Shown in pieces: positions 48,519 through 60,060 of a stretch of 64,000 nucleotides of DNA. Source of the DNA: Perognathus longimembris pacificus (lineage: Eukaryota; Chordata; Mammalia; Rodentia; Heteromyidae); the NCBI RefSeq assembly GCF_023159225.1, contig NC_063188.1, forward strand, positions 36,074,021 through 36,138,020, written 5' to 3'. The position numbers and the translations under genes were made by a program. How positions within the stretch are numbered: position 1 is the stretch's first letter; every line of letters starts with the position of its first letter. Under the pieces are notes generated by a model. The model saw only the letters and a program-made list of their open reading frames with translations. It ran no database searches and was not told the DNA's origin.

Positions 48519-49018
48519 NNNNNNNNNNNNNNNNNNNNNNNNNNNNNNNNNNNNNNNNNNNNNNNNNNNNNNNNNNNNNNNNNNNNNNNNNNNNNNNNNN
48601 NNNNNNNNNNNNNNNNNNNNNNNNNNNNNNNNNNNNNNNNNNNNNNNNNNNNNNNNNNNNNNNNNNNNNNNNNNNNNNNNNNNNNNNNNNNNNNNNNNNN
48701 NNNNNNNNNNNNNNNNNNNNNNNNNNNNNNNNNNNNNNNNNNNNNNNNNNNNNNNNNNNNNNNNNNNNNNNNNNNNNNNNNNNNNNNNNNNNNNNNNNNN
48801 NNNNNNNNNNNNNNNNNNNNNNNNNNNNNNNNNNNNNNNNNNNNNNNNNNNNNNNNNNNNNNNNNNNNNNNNNNNNNNNNNNNNNNNNNNNNNNNNNNNN
48901 NNNNNNNNNNNNNNNNNNNNNNNNNNNNNNNNNNNNNNNNNNNNNNNNNNNNNNNNNNNNNNNNNNNNNNNNNNNNNNNNNNNNNNNNNNNNNNNNNNNN
49001 NNNNNNNNNNNNNNNNNN
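48519..49018. other. Assembly gap, 500 N
   Basis: Exactly 500 N. It follows an L1 3' end and unique sequence, and is followed by sequence leading to a CpG-rich, LTR-like block. A missing retroelement is a plausible cause of the break. Confidence 0.99.
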
Positions 49019-49379
49019 AATATTCAAATGCAGTCTGGAAGGTAGTACAGGTTAATATAGTACACTGCCACAGGAATATCTATTCCTTGGTTCCACTTTT
49101 TCCCAAATAAAACTTCCTCCATCTCTGCTCGATGATTACTATATCATCAGGCTGTAGGTTAATGAAATAGTCTGAATTAGTTTGGAGACTGAGTCCACTG
49201 GTGAATCTTAGTATAGGGGTTTGGGGGGGCGGGAGGCCACTCAAAACTTAAAACTTGGGAAACTTGAAATATTCAGATTTTACAATCTTCTTCAAAAAGC
49301 CAGAAGGTATGGTGATATTGGGCCTATATCCCTTGTTGGGATCCATCTTTCCCCTTGATGGAAGGGGCTTGATGCACCT

Positions 49380-49740
49380 CCCCCAGCCCTGGGGAATGCG
49401 GCCCTGCTACTCCCTCTGGATTGGAATCCAGAGAAACCGGTTGGGCAAACAGCCCCCAACCCAACCCACGCTAGCCAGCCCCGGCGCCTACCATCCCCGT
49501 CCTGGTTCAGCACGCTCGAGTGACGTTAGCCCTTGGGGGTCAGGTGATACCTTTCAGCCTATCGACGTCCTGGCCAAACCCTTCCCTCGGAATCATCTCC
49601 CCTTATCCTTCTCTTAATAAAGTTAGTTCGCTTTAAGAAGCCAGCCCCGTTGCATATGTACGCCAGACTTCTAGCGTAAGGAGGTGAGCACATATCTGCG
49701 GCAGATCACGTGCGCGCCAGGTCAGAGCTATCTCCCCCGT
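49380..49740 (+). other. CpG-rich block, possible LTR fragment or small CpG island
   Basis: This stretch has many CpGs (ccggcgcc, cacgctcgag, atcgacgtcc, cacgtgcgcgcc) in otherwise AT-rich, CpG-poor intron. A polyadenylation signal (cttaataaag, about 49614-49623) lies inside it and is followed within 10 bases by 'gttcgc', as in the U3-R region of a retroviral LTR. I cannot see both ends; the left side leads back to the 500-N gap at 48519-49018. No gag or pol frame is visible. An unmethylated regulatory island is the main alternative. Confidence 0.4.
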
Positions 49741-51246
49741 TCCACTCTAGCTTATTTGCAGGTCAAATGACTAGGGGAGAGGGTGTGAAAGGGAGAGTGG
49801 AAAGGAATAAGTAAGAGTCCGAGCCGGGAGGGGCAAAAAAAGCCCAACAATCCCTAATGCCGTCTAAGAAGTCAGTAGGGGAACTTAAGGAATAATTGAT
49901 ACAGTATGAAAAATCCATTAGCAACAAGGGAGTGACCTGCTATGTGAACTGCACTGATAGGTCATATAATAGGAGAGCTAAAAATGACCTGGCATTGTAG
50001 GGTCAATTGAAGACTGAAAGAAGCAGTTTTGGTAAATGATGAAGGTAAAATTGTTATTAGAATAGGTTTGCTGGAGAACCAGTAGAGGTGAATTTCGGAC
50101 CTTAAATTCAAAGAACTTTTTTTTCCTACTACTGTCATAGAGGTCTGATATCTGATAGAAAGAACTGTACAGAATTACTGATGCAAATGGTGGGTTTGGA
50201 GATATGAAAGCACCTGTGATACCATCACCAGAAAATTTTTTTAACTTACAGACCATTATTTTTTAAGTATTTTTGTTCCCAATTGGAATAAGGAGTTGGA
50301 AGTAGTGAGTGGCTGGGAGTGGGGTTGAGAAGATTTTACAATATAATAAATATTGATCTGCATGTTTGCTGATGAATTAATTTGTATAAATAGAAAGTTT
50401 TATGGCACAAGATGAGAATTTTGCCCAGATGATATCACTGAGTGGGAAAATAGGAACTCAAGCACACATAAAGTGATGGGCCTTAGATAGGAATCTATCT
50501 ACGGTAACATCCTGGAAAGCAGATTATGTAGGTGTAAATGCCAATGGGTGGGTGGATATTGTGGAAAATCCTCTCCCGATTGCCTCATTTTCAGTGAAAT
50601 TGGAAGCAAGGGGAGGAGATGGTAGATATTTGAGGAAAGTAGGCAAGATAAACTAGCTATAAAGGGAGATGGGAGATAAAATGGACAAAGATTACATGGT
50701 GAAACTACTAGGTAGCACTAAGGATGTTCTTGAAGTTCTTGATAATACATTTAAAGTAAAACAAGCAAATGTTATATGCTCTCCTTCTATCAAGATGCAC
50801 TGCAGGGATATAGGCACACTGTGGATGGACTGATGGATTCAAATAGGTATACAGTAAATGACAGAGGGAAAAAAGAAGGGAAATTAGCTGGACATCTGTG
50901 TAGGATCAGTAACTTATTGGATATATGATACAGAAATAATGAGTTCAAAACAGTAGGAAGTGTTGGCAAGAGAGTAGAGTACATGAAATTAGATTACCAT
51001 ATATGTGATTGTTATATTTCCAGCCAAAAATGTTTCAGCTTCCATACTCATTACCTTTCTTCCTTGGCCCTTGTAAAGATTTTGAACTTGTAACCTGTGA
51101 CACAGATGAAAACCTTAATTCTTATCAAAATAACCAGAAAACTGGAAGTCACCCATTTGTGTTAGAATACTAAAAGTATTATGAAACTACATAGCACATG
51201 CAAATAGCACTGTTCGCCAGTTCAACATTGACTATTTTAAATCAAT
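49741..51246. other. Intron, no recognised element
   Basis: Begins with purine-rich sequence continuing from the CpG-rich block (possible continuation of the same element to about 49900), then ordinary intron. Confidence 0.5.
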
Positions 51247-51460
51247 ACTTTTTGAATACTAGTACTGAGGCTTGAACTCAACATCTGGCACTCTTGGTTG
51301 GCTTTTTTACTTAAGGCTGGCACTTTGCCACTTGAGCCACACTTCCATTCGGGTTTTTTGTGGCTAATTGGAGATAAAAATTCCATGGACTTTTCTATCC
51401 TTAGGTCTCAGAGGCATCCTTAGGTCTTACAGGCATGAGACACCAGTGACAAGCTTCAAT
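51247..51460 (-). mobile_element. B1-like/Geo composite SINE, rearranged
   Basis: Geo part normal (gccacttgagccacac). In the head, the phrase 'atccttaggtct' is duplicated and the usual lysine-tRNA-free B1 text is shortened. Confidence 0.7.
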
Positions 51461-53857
51461 TCTTGTTTTGAAGTTCTAAAATATAATCCATTAATTTTAT
51501 AAAGCAGAAAATTTAGCTAAACTGGAGTTGAAATTACATTACCAACATAACAATATAATGGCTACATTTCTATATTATATAGCTAATGTACAGTAGAACC
51601 GTTATATTTGTAAAATTGCAATCTTTCTAATTTACTGTTAATGAAATGAAAATAAAGGAAAATTATCACTTTGTTGTGATTTAAGGTTGCATGTCATTTC
51701 ATAAACAAGCGTATTATAAGATGTGGGAAGTTGAAAAGTAATTTCAGTCAAGTTAGATGTGTGCTGTTTTATGCATAAATGCTACAAAAATATTGAAATC
51801 AGGAACTATTTCTTCAAACAAAAAAACAAGTGAAAAAAAAAATAATGAATTGTATTTCATCGCAGCCTACACAGACAGAGAAGACATCACTACAATCTCA
51901 AGACCCTGCTGTACAATCTTGATCTTTCCTGAGGTCAATTAATTCTGTATCATTCAGGCTTTCATTTTTCCAACAAGAAACTATCTGCTCTCCTGGAAAT
52001 TGCTACCCAGGCAACTGACTTGTTGACACTTAACTTTTCAAGGATCAATAGTTAAGTTGGAATTGAATTATGAGAAATGTTCAGTGCCCTTGAAAATCTC
52101 TTAGTAACCATGTTGGGGAATAAGACAGGAGGGCTGAAGGTGATAAGAGCTATTTCTTTGTGCCTGAGGTACACTAGGACAATGCCTTTCATTCTAAAGA
52201 CATGACTTTTCTTGCAAAAGTGAATCCTGTCGTACATAGTCAGTGATATTTGTTGCTTGAAATATAAAACTGTATTCATATCTGTTACATAGACATTTAA
52301 ATACAAATTAATTTAAGAGCTAAGATTACTGTATTGTTATATTTCTTTTTTGTATTATGGCATATTTCAAACATACTCTAACATATAAAAGCCAATATAA
52401 TGAACCCTCATACATCTGTAGTACAGATGCAAATATCAGAGTGGGGGTGTTGCTTAAGTGATAAAGTACTTGCCTTAGCAAGCACAAGGTCCTGAGTTCA
52501 GGACCCAACACTGCCAAAAAAGAAGGATGAGGAGAGAAAGAAAGAGTAAACACAGGGGTGAATTTGATCAAAGTACATCATATCAATGTATGCAAATATT
52601 CCAGTGAAAACCCTCGCTTCTTGAGCCTAAGCCTTTGCCTTTCTCTTCTGATTGATGTGTGAGTTCAGACCCACTGATTCAGTTGATGTCTAAAACTTAT
52701 ATAATGAAAGTCAATCTGATGTGCAGAAAAAAAGACCAATTATAGGAAGGAACTTTAGAAGCAATGGGAATTTCCACTATCTTGAGTATTCCTTTACCAC
52801 CTGTGGCTTCTGTGCATGAACTAGTACAAGGCTTTGTTTAAAAGCAAGTAGAGAAAAAAAATAGAAAAATAAATAAATAAAAGCAAGTAGAGTTTCCACT
52901 GAGAGGGCCTAGTAGAAGCAGTAACTATCTAGTAACATCTCAATTTTGATCTCTAATATCATTGTCTCCTAAAAAGAATTAGGGTTCTTAGAAAAATGGC
53001 TTGCTTTTCATTTTAAATCTAGAACATTTTTCAATAATATGGTGATATACTTAACAAAGCAAAACAATCCCCATAATGATGAGGTTATTTCAAAGGAACA
53101 ATTGAACTAATTTGAAAGAACTCCCAGTAAGCAAGTGTGAAAGAATTTGAGAAATAAAATACAGTCAAATTGTACTGCATATTACAAATATGTATGTATG
53201 AATACTGGTAGAAATAAATGATAGAATAAATAGGGGAAAACAGATAAATCTTCCATGCAGAAAAATTAGAAATAATTTATGTAGATGTGCTGCTGTGAGA
53301 GAGGTAGAGAATAACTTGCCCACCCATACATGTGAATTGTGAATAATGACTTTCTTCCAAAGACTACAGGGTAGAAAAAAAGGGGGGAGCAAGTTTACAG
53401 TGAAGAATGACAAACACTACCTCACATCAGGTGATAAGGTCAATATCAACAATAGTAAGTTATGCTGATTCCTTGTATCCTTGATATGATATGGAGAGAA
53501 AAGTATTTTATGTCTATGGTCTTTCTCTCCCAAACATATTATCCCGGTTTAACCACAAGAAAAAATAGTAGACACATCTCAATTGAGGCACATTCTGCAA
53601 CCTATCTGATCAGTATACCTCAGATGTTCAAGGTTATCAAAAGCCAGAAAGGTCTGAGGAACTATCACAGTTGATAAAGAGCTTAAGGACAAATTAAATG
53701 ATACCTTATATCCTGGATAGGGTCTTGAAATAGAAGAGGAATATTAAGAAAAAACTGAAGAAATCCAAGTAAGACATGGGCTTTGCAATAATTCTAGTAA
53801 TCTAAAATTGCCCTAAAAGTTGGGCCTTTATTTAAAAATAAATAGGAGATTTTTAAC
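51461..53857. other. Intron, no recognised element besides one ID-like SINE
   Basis: AT-rich. The ID-like unit at 52440-52530 is the only repeat recognised. Confidence 0.6.
52440..52530 (+). mobile_element. ID-like SINE monomer
   Basis: Single tRNA-related unit with A-box-like 'gttgcttaagtgataaag' and B-box-like 'gagttcaggacccaac', then A-rich. It lacks a Geo half. Confidence 0.65.
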
Positions 53858-54050
53858 TGGGCACTGGTCAAATGCCTCATGCTTATAAATCTAGCAGCTA
53901 CTCAGAAGGCTGAGAGCTGAGGATTATAATTCAAAGCAGTGTGATTATGAAAGTACCTGATACTCTTATCTCCACCAAAAGGCTCAAGTGGTAGAAAACT
54001 AGCCTTGAGCAAGAAAGCTCAGAAACAGCACCCAGATCCAGAATTCAGGA
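53858..54050 (+). mobile_element. B1-like/Geo composite SINE, diverged
   Basis: 'actcagaaggctgagagctg' in the head and 'ggctcaagtggtagaaaact' in the Geo half. Confidence 0.75.
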
Positions 54051-54507
54051 AAATAGATTCCTATTACAATATATTTTAAGGACAAGTATATGTTCTTCAA
54101 TAGAAAAATGAATGATTAAATCAAGGCACCAAAAAAATTTGAAGCAAACTATCAATAGAATGCGCAAACTATCAATCAACTGGGAAGTATTCCACTGTTT
54201 ATTAAGAAATAAAAAATTCATAAAAATATAACTCTTCTTTTATTTTGTAAAATAATTAGAGAATTTCTGTAAATATATTTGTATAATTAATAGAACATAA
54301 AATGCTGGTAATGAGCATAGAAGTGGTTGCCATTGCCAAGAGTAGGTGAATGGATTACAGGGGGAAAAAAAGAGAGGTTAGCAACATTGAAGATACAAAT
54401 AGGGCCAAGTCAGTAAACTATAATTAGTTCATTAAATCATTATAAGCTTATCACCTTTGTATAATTGGCTAACACTTTTAAAGTAAACTTTAAACTTCTG
54501 AGAACAA

Positions 54508-54745
54508 GCCAGCAGTGATGGCTCACGCCTGTAATCTGAGCTTCTCAGGAGGCTGAGATCTGAAGATCATGGTTCAAAGCCAGCTTGGGCAGGAAAATCC
54601 ATGACACTCTTATCTCTAATTATCCACCAGAAAACCAGAAGTGACACTGTGGCTCAAGTGATAGAGCCCTGACCCTTGAGCTGAAGAGCTCAGGGACGGC
54701 ACCCAGGCCCCGAGTTCAATCCCCAGGACTGGAAAACAAAAACAA
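54508..54745 (+). mobile_element. B1-like/Geo composite SINE, best preserved copy
   Basis: Head: 'gatggctcacgcctgtaatc', then 'aggaggctgagatc'. Junction near 54630. The Geo tail contains 'actgtggctcaagtg' and ends 'ccgagttcaatccccaggac' before an A-rich tail. Confidence 0.88.
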
Positions 54746-56584
54746 AAAGAAACTTCTGAGAACAACATAGAAACCAAAAGCAAATCAAGAGTGGTAAAGG
54801 GAAAAAAATATATTTTTTCATGGGCAGATGGTAATGAGGACTGGGATTAAGCCAGATCTGTATAACTTATAATCAGAATGCTTTCTGTGGCTTTTAAATG
54901 TCCATAGTGATTTTTTTGTTCATTGTCTCTATGAAATGAAAGTGCTAATGCTAATAAAATTAAGCACAAAATTTCTTCTCAGGAAAAACATGAGAACTTG
55001 AGACCATTCTCACTTATTAATATACAAGTGAAAAAAATCGAAAGATCAGAATGCATAATGGAAAAATAAATGGAATCAAAACAATAATTGATGATTACAA
55101 AGTACAGGATTCAACTCAATTTATTTTGTATTTTCAGTTAGAATCTGAACAGTTCCTTTTGTTTCTGTGGTTGCTTACATTTCATAAAATTATCTTAATG
55201 ACTTTGTGGAAAAATAAACATTAAAAAAGAAATGGAAAAGCAATTCTGTGCTGGTGTGTATGGAAGTGGAGGTGGACTTGCATTATGAAGAATCTTATTG
55301 TGCCCAAAGCTGCAATAATCAACTATAGGTAAAAGTGTTATGAAAATGTCTAAAAGTATCATCAAGGAAATAAAAGTAGAAAATATTAAAAAAAGAGAGG
55401 ATGAAAACAAAAGAAGGAAAACATCCTGGAACAATATTGGACACTAAAGGTGAATTACATCTACTTTTATATTTTCCCAAAAGCTGTCCAAGAGCATATT
55501 TATCACTAACTATGTGATAAAAATTATCGCTGCTTTGGCCAACATCTTGTGGATTTTACCTACTTCAGACAGAAATTAAACTCATCATTTGTTCTCCCCA
55601 CACCCCTTCTACACGTACACAAAGTGATTTTTAAGGCATCAAGAAAGTACTCTGTTTAGACAGCACCTTGTTCTTCTGGCCTTTAGAACAACGAGTCCTT
55701 GCCAAGGAGTTCCAAGGGCTTTTGATGAAGAAGTTGCATAGCTTTGGTGTCAAAGTCCACAGGAGAAAAGAATAAGAAGGGTTTGTGTTTCCAAGAAGTT
55801 AAAATCAAATAGTAGAGTGCAGCTCCCTGGTGAGCAAGGTCAGAGACTTTCAAAATGGCAGAATTGAAAGGTGACTTAAATGTCATCTCAGCTACCTCAT
55901 ACCTAATGCAGCATCTGAGATAAGAAATCCTAAATCCTAGCACTGCAATGCAAGGGGAAGGGAGGGAGAGCATATTGTGGAATCTCTAAAGACAAAACAG
56001 ATTGCTTTCTGCTGTAAATTTCCTCCAAGCAAGAATTAGGTCTGATTGTCTTCCCAGTATAATACCCCCAAACTCCCAGTGACTGTATTCATAGAGTTCT
56101 ATGCTAAATATTCAGATACAGAAAAGTCAAATGCTCTCATCGAATATTCTACAAAGACTATTACCAGTAGCTCATTTGCTAAGAAATCTCCCAGAAGCAT
56201 CTGAAGCTATTTGCCACCACGAAAGGCTAGACCTTGGCTTGAAGGATTCTTGAGGTCATTTTCATGGCAAGATATCAAGATCATTGAGCCAACTGGCTCA
56301 CTGGGAAAAATAATTGTTAATATGAGACCCTGGGGCAGGGGTGGAGTTGGGAAAGAAATGAGTCACAAAATTTTCTAAATTAAATAAGCACACACAGTAC
56401 ATGGGAATCCTACTTTATGACAATCTGATAAGAATTTGCTATGTAGCTCCAAATGATAATTAGAATCAAATTTACTGACGATCTCAAGTGCTGCAACCTT
56501 TCAAACAGTATCTGAGGTCAAAATGAATACCATGAAACTAAAACATGTGTTATTGGAAGGGTGAAGTCAAAGATAGTAGGGGCA
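54746..56584. other. Intron, no recognised element
   Basis: Unique intron downstream (in IL1RAPL2 sense) of the exon at 56888-57161. Confidence 0.6.
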
Positions 56585-56800
56585 GACAAATGAAAAGAGT
56601 AAGGAAGGGTAGATAAAGTTGTAACATTAAATGTATAGAGGTGAAAACTCAGCCAGGTAAGTTACTGGGATGGATGAGGTTGGGAGATATAGGGAAGAAT
56701 GATGGGGGAAGTGTCATTGAACAAGATGTACCTTACTCATGAACTGGCCTCTTGAATTTAAACCCCTTTGTATAACTACTTAAAATAATTTAAAAAATGC
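56585..56800 (+). mobile_element. Older L1 3'-end fragment
   Basis: GA-rich tract, 'gaacaagatgtaccttactc' and 'aacccctttgtataac'. Diverged L1 terminus ending 88 bp from the donor of the IL1RAPL2 exon at 56888-57161. Confidence 0.55.
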
Positions 56801-56887
56801 AAACTCTCTCGTGTATAATAGGAGGCACATACCTACCAAAAGCAAAAAGCTTTGAGGGACTGAGCAAGATTTTCCCACCACACTCAC

Positions 56888-57161
56888 CTTAAAACACAAG
56901 TGTAGAATCCACTGTCTTGGGCCTCAGCTGAGTGAAACCATATTGAGTCTTCCTCTTTGCTCATTCGGACCTCTGAGAAGATGATGGGCTCTTCCAAATC
57001 ACCTTTGTTTTTGTACCACATAAGTCTGAGCCCATTACTCTGGGCCATGCTGTAGTTGGTACGGATGTAACTGTAGAACAGGGCACATTTCACTCTGACT
57101 GGTTCTCCTGCCAAAGCCATGTATGTCTTGAGATCCACTGACCAGTCAATACAGCCGTCCA
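56888..57161 (-). CDS. IL1RAPL2: IL1RAPL2 internal exon, first Ig-like domain
   Basis: This exon encodes 90 whole codons plus split codons at both ends, beginning [11 protein letters not shown] and ending FYTCVL. It is most of the first extracellular Ig-like domain of IL1RAPL2, a single-pass IL-1 receptor family protein of neurons whose ectodomain acts in trans-synaptic adhesion. The Ig-fold cysteines are visible in VKCALF and YTCVL, and NYS is a potential N-glycosylation site. IL1RAPL2 is chosen over its paralogue IL1RAPL1 because of the run [15 protein letters not shown]. The minus-strand acceptor is a pyrimidine tract ending ttcttgcag; the donor is AAG/gtgagt. The signal-peptide exon is not in the window and must lie beyond position 64000. 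The exon starts with two bases of a split codon and ends with AG, which joins the A of the next exon to make Arg. Calling it coding exon 3 or so is inference. Confidence 0.97.
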
Positions 57162-59609
57162 CTGCAAGAAAACCAGACAAGGCATGAGATGCAGAGAACC
57201 TGGTTGACAAGGATGGTTAAGGACAATGCATTGCCTCAGTGTCCTGAGGACTTTCTATGAGGCAGGTACTGACTCAACTGCTTTACATAGATTACTTGAT
57301 TCAATCTTCCCAGGTACCCTATGGGTTAGTCCATTGACTTACTCTAGTAGGGAGATATCTCATTATAGCTCTGTGCCTCTGTTTTCCAAGTCCCTAGGTT
57401 GAGGTAGACAAGAACCTACAAGGAACTCTAGCACTCATGGCTATATTGCTGTCCTCAGATCCCACAGCCTGGTTTTACTTCCAGCCAAGTAGCCTGACAA
57501 GTGCATTGCTCCCAATAGCCAGGCAGTATTTCCTTTGTAGGATCCTATGAAATTGGACTGCTGAAATGACATTGATTGGTTGTTTTTTGGAGACTCAAAT
57601 TGAGTATTTGGCAAGATCTCCTCAAAACAAATATTTTCCAGAGAACTTTGCACAGCCTAGAAGCAAGCCTGAGATTAATACTCTTATTCTTATTTTACAG
57701 GTGAAGACACTGAGAACTCAGAAAAATTAATGACCTGACCCAAAGTCACATAGCTAATAAATAATGAACAGTCAATCTCTGATTCCAGAGCATATCTTCT
57801 TAACTTCTATCTGTACTACTGAGACCTATAATTGTGATGATAGCCACTGGGTTATTGATTTGCCTTGGAGAGAGTAATGCTAGGGTTGGAACAGTAGTCA
57901 CTGAAAGAGATTACTTGCTATCATACACAATGTCACTTTCCTATGATATGACCTGCTATTAATAACAGATTTCTTTTCATTCCCTAAAGCCACTCTCACT
58001 TTTTAGATGCTGTTTGCTTATAGGAATATAAGGCATTAACATCAGCTTTAATAAAAAAATATTATCATTAAAGAATGACACAACCCCAGGTGCCCTGGGC
58101 TCATGTCTATAATGCCAGTTACTTGGGAGACTGAGATTAGGAGGATCAGGCAGAAAAGTCTGTGAGACTCTATCTCGAATTAACCAGCAAAATGCTGAAG
58201 TAGAAACATGGCTTAAGTGATGGAACATCATCAGTGAGCAAGAAATGAAGAATGATGTGAGGCTGTGAGTTCAAGCCTCAGTACCAGCACCCTCCCCACT
58301 ACAAAAGATATATTAAATAAATTCTTTGTTTTCCAGAAGGGTTAGAAATGAGATGTTGTGGATGGTTCAATATGCTAATCAATGGAATTAGCATAGATAT
58401 TCTACTGCTGGTTGATTCTTTTCAAAGAATTTCAGCATATTTTACTACATTCTTGATTATTCTTTATTATGATAACTATTTCATAAAAATGCATAAACAC
58501 TGTCATTTTAAAATTATATGTTTTGCTCATAATTTTGTGGAATGATCTGTTTCCTTTTTCAGATGTGGAGAACTTTGTAACCCAGTACATTTAATCTTTC
58601 ACTTCAGTTGACAGGAAGCTCAGAGCTAAAGGCAAAGCTCAAGTGTAATAATGATCAGATCTCAGGCTTTCAGTTTCTTTATGACAAGAATAATTCAACT
58701 GGGGTTCAAGGACACCCAGGCGAAGGGTGTTGGCAAAACAATGTGCTTATTTTCACAGACATATTTCTTAAGGGAGATTTTGATCTTCCTCTGATCTTCG
58801 AAGGAGTCGATGGTCCAAGAACATACTTCAACTCCATGTTTTCTTTTTATTTTAATTATTATTAGTATTTTTTACAGTCTAGGGAATAAGCCTAGAGCCT
58901 GTGACATGTTAGGCTATTCTCTATCGCTGAGATCCAACCCCAGAGTACTTTCTCATCTCTTGTAAGTGGTCCTACTGCCTTGCTGCATATGGGCTTTTAA
59001 TATAAACTGCTTTATTGTCTCATGTACTATCATGGATATTTACTAAAAATAAATACTAGATAAACAACTCTAATTAAGTTTTACTAAAGAGTATTTTAAA
59101 CTTCTTTGAGGATTCAATGGTACTAGATTCACCATCTTCTTTTTCTTTTGTTGGTATCTCAGTTTATACTTAGGGCCTTGTGCTTGCCAAGCTTGCTTGC
59201 TTGGCTGGCGCTCTATCACTTGAAGCACATCTTTTGATGAGCATTGTTTACTGTGAATATTGGTTTAATAGACTGAACTAAATATATACTGATGACTGGT
59301 TACAGCTTAGGGATCTTTATATTCACTTCATAGTATTGGTGTCTTTACCTGTGATATTATTGTTTTAAAATCTTGGAAAGAATTTTAGTAATTACTTTTT
59401 CTGAATAATCTGAAATACTAGCCCATGTAGGTTAACAATTAAAAGACAGTGATATAACTTTTTTAGTAAATATATTTCCTCCAGGCTTTATTTTAAAGTT
59501 GGTTAACAGAAACCAAACAAACATTAAGATAATAAAATAGTGACTCATATTTCAATATTTTTCTTTCCAAAACCCTAAGATACACAGTAATGATTTTGTT
59601 TGTTTGTTG
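57162..59609. other. Start of the preceding IL1RAPL2 intron
   Basis: Adjoins the acceptor of the exon at 56888-57161. Apart from the SINE at 58083, it contains ID-like scraps at 58868-58945 and about 59150-59240. Confidence 0.6.
58083..58305 (+). mobile_element. B1-like/Geo composite SINE, diverged
   Basis: 'gggctcatgtctataatgcc' head and a weak Geo half ending 'gtgagttcaagcctcagtac'. Confidence 0.7.
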
Positions 59610-60060
59610 TTTTAGTGGTAGTACTGGGGCTTGCACTCTCACTTGCTTTTATGCTCAAAGCTGGTGCTCTTGGGCCATAGATCCACTTGTGGTTTGGGGG
59701 ATGGTTAATTGTTAAGAATCTCACAGAATTGTCTGTCCAGGCTGGCTTTGAACCTTGATTCTCAGATCTCAGCTTCCTAAGTAGCTAGGATTACAGATGT
59801 GACGCACCATTTCCAGCCCAGTAATTCTTTTTTTAGGTCTATCATTCGGCTTCAATTCAGGGCCTGTGACTGTCCCTGAGCTTTTTCACTCAAAGCTAGC
59901 CCTCTGCCACTTTGAGTCACAGCTCCACTTCTGGTTTTCTGGTGGTTAATTGGAGATAAGAGTCTCACAGACTTTCCTGCCCAGGCTGCCAGGCTGGATC
60001 CTCAGATGTCAGCCTCTTGAGTAGCTAGTATTATAGGCATGGGCCACTGGTGCCTGACAG
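59610..60060 (-). mobile_element. Two tandem B1-like/Geo SINEs
   Basis: Two reverse copies back to back (about 59610-59818 and 59830-60060). Each has a Geo part and a B1-like head ending near 'gtagctagKattaYag'. The second has a short duplication 'ccaggctg'. Confidence 0.8.

Noticed and set aside
49255..49617. 120-codon plus-strand frame in the CpG-rich block
   Set aside because: Proline-rich and ends at the AATAAA; no recognisable domain. More likely non-coding LTR or island sequence.
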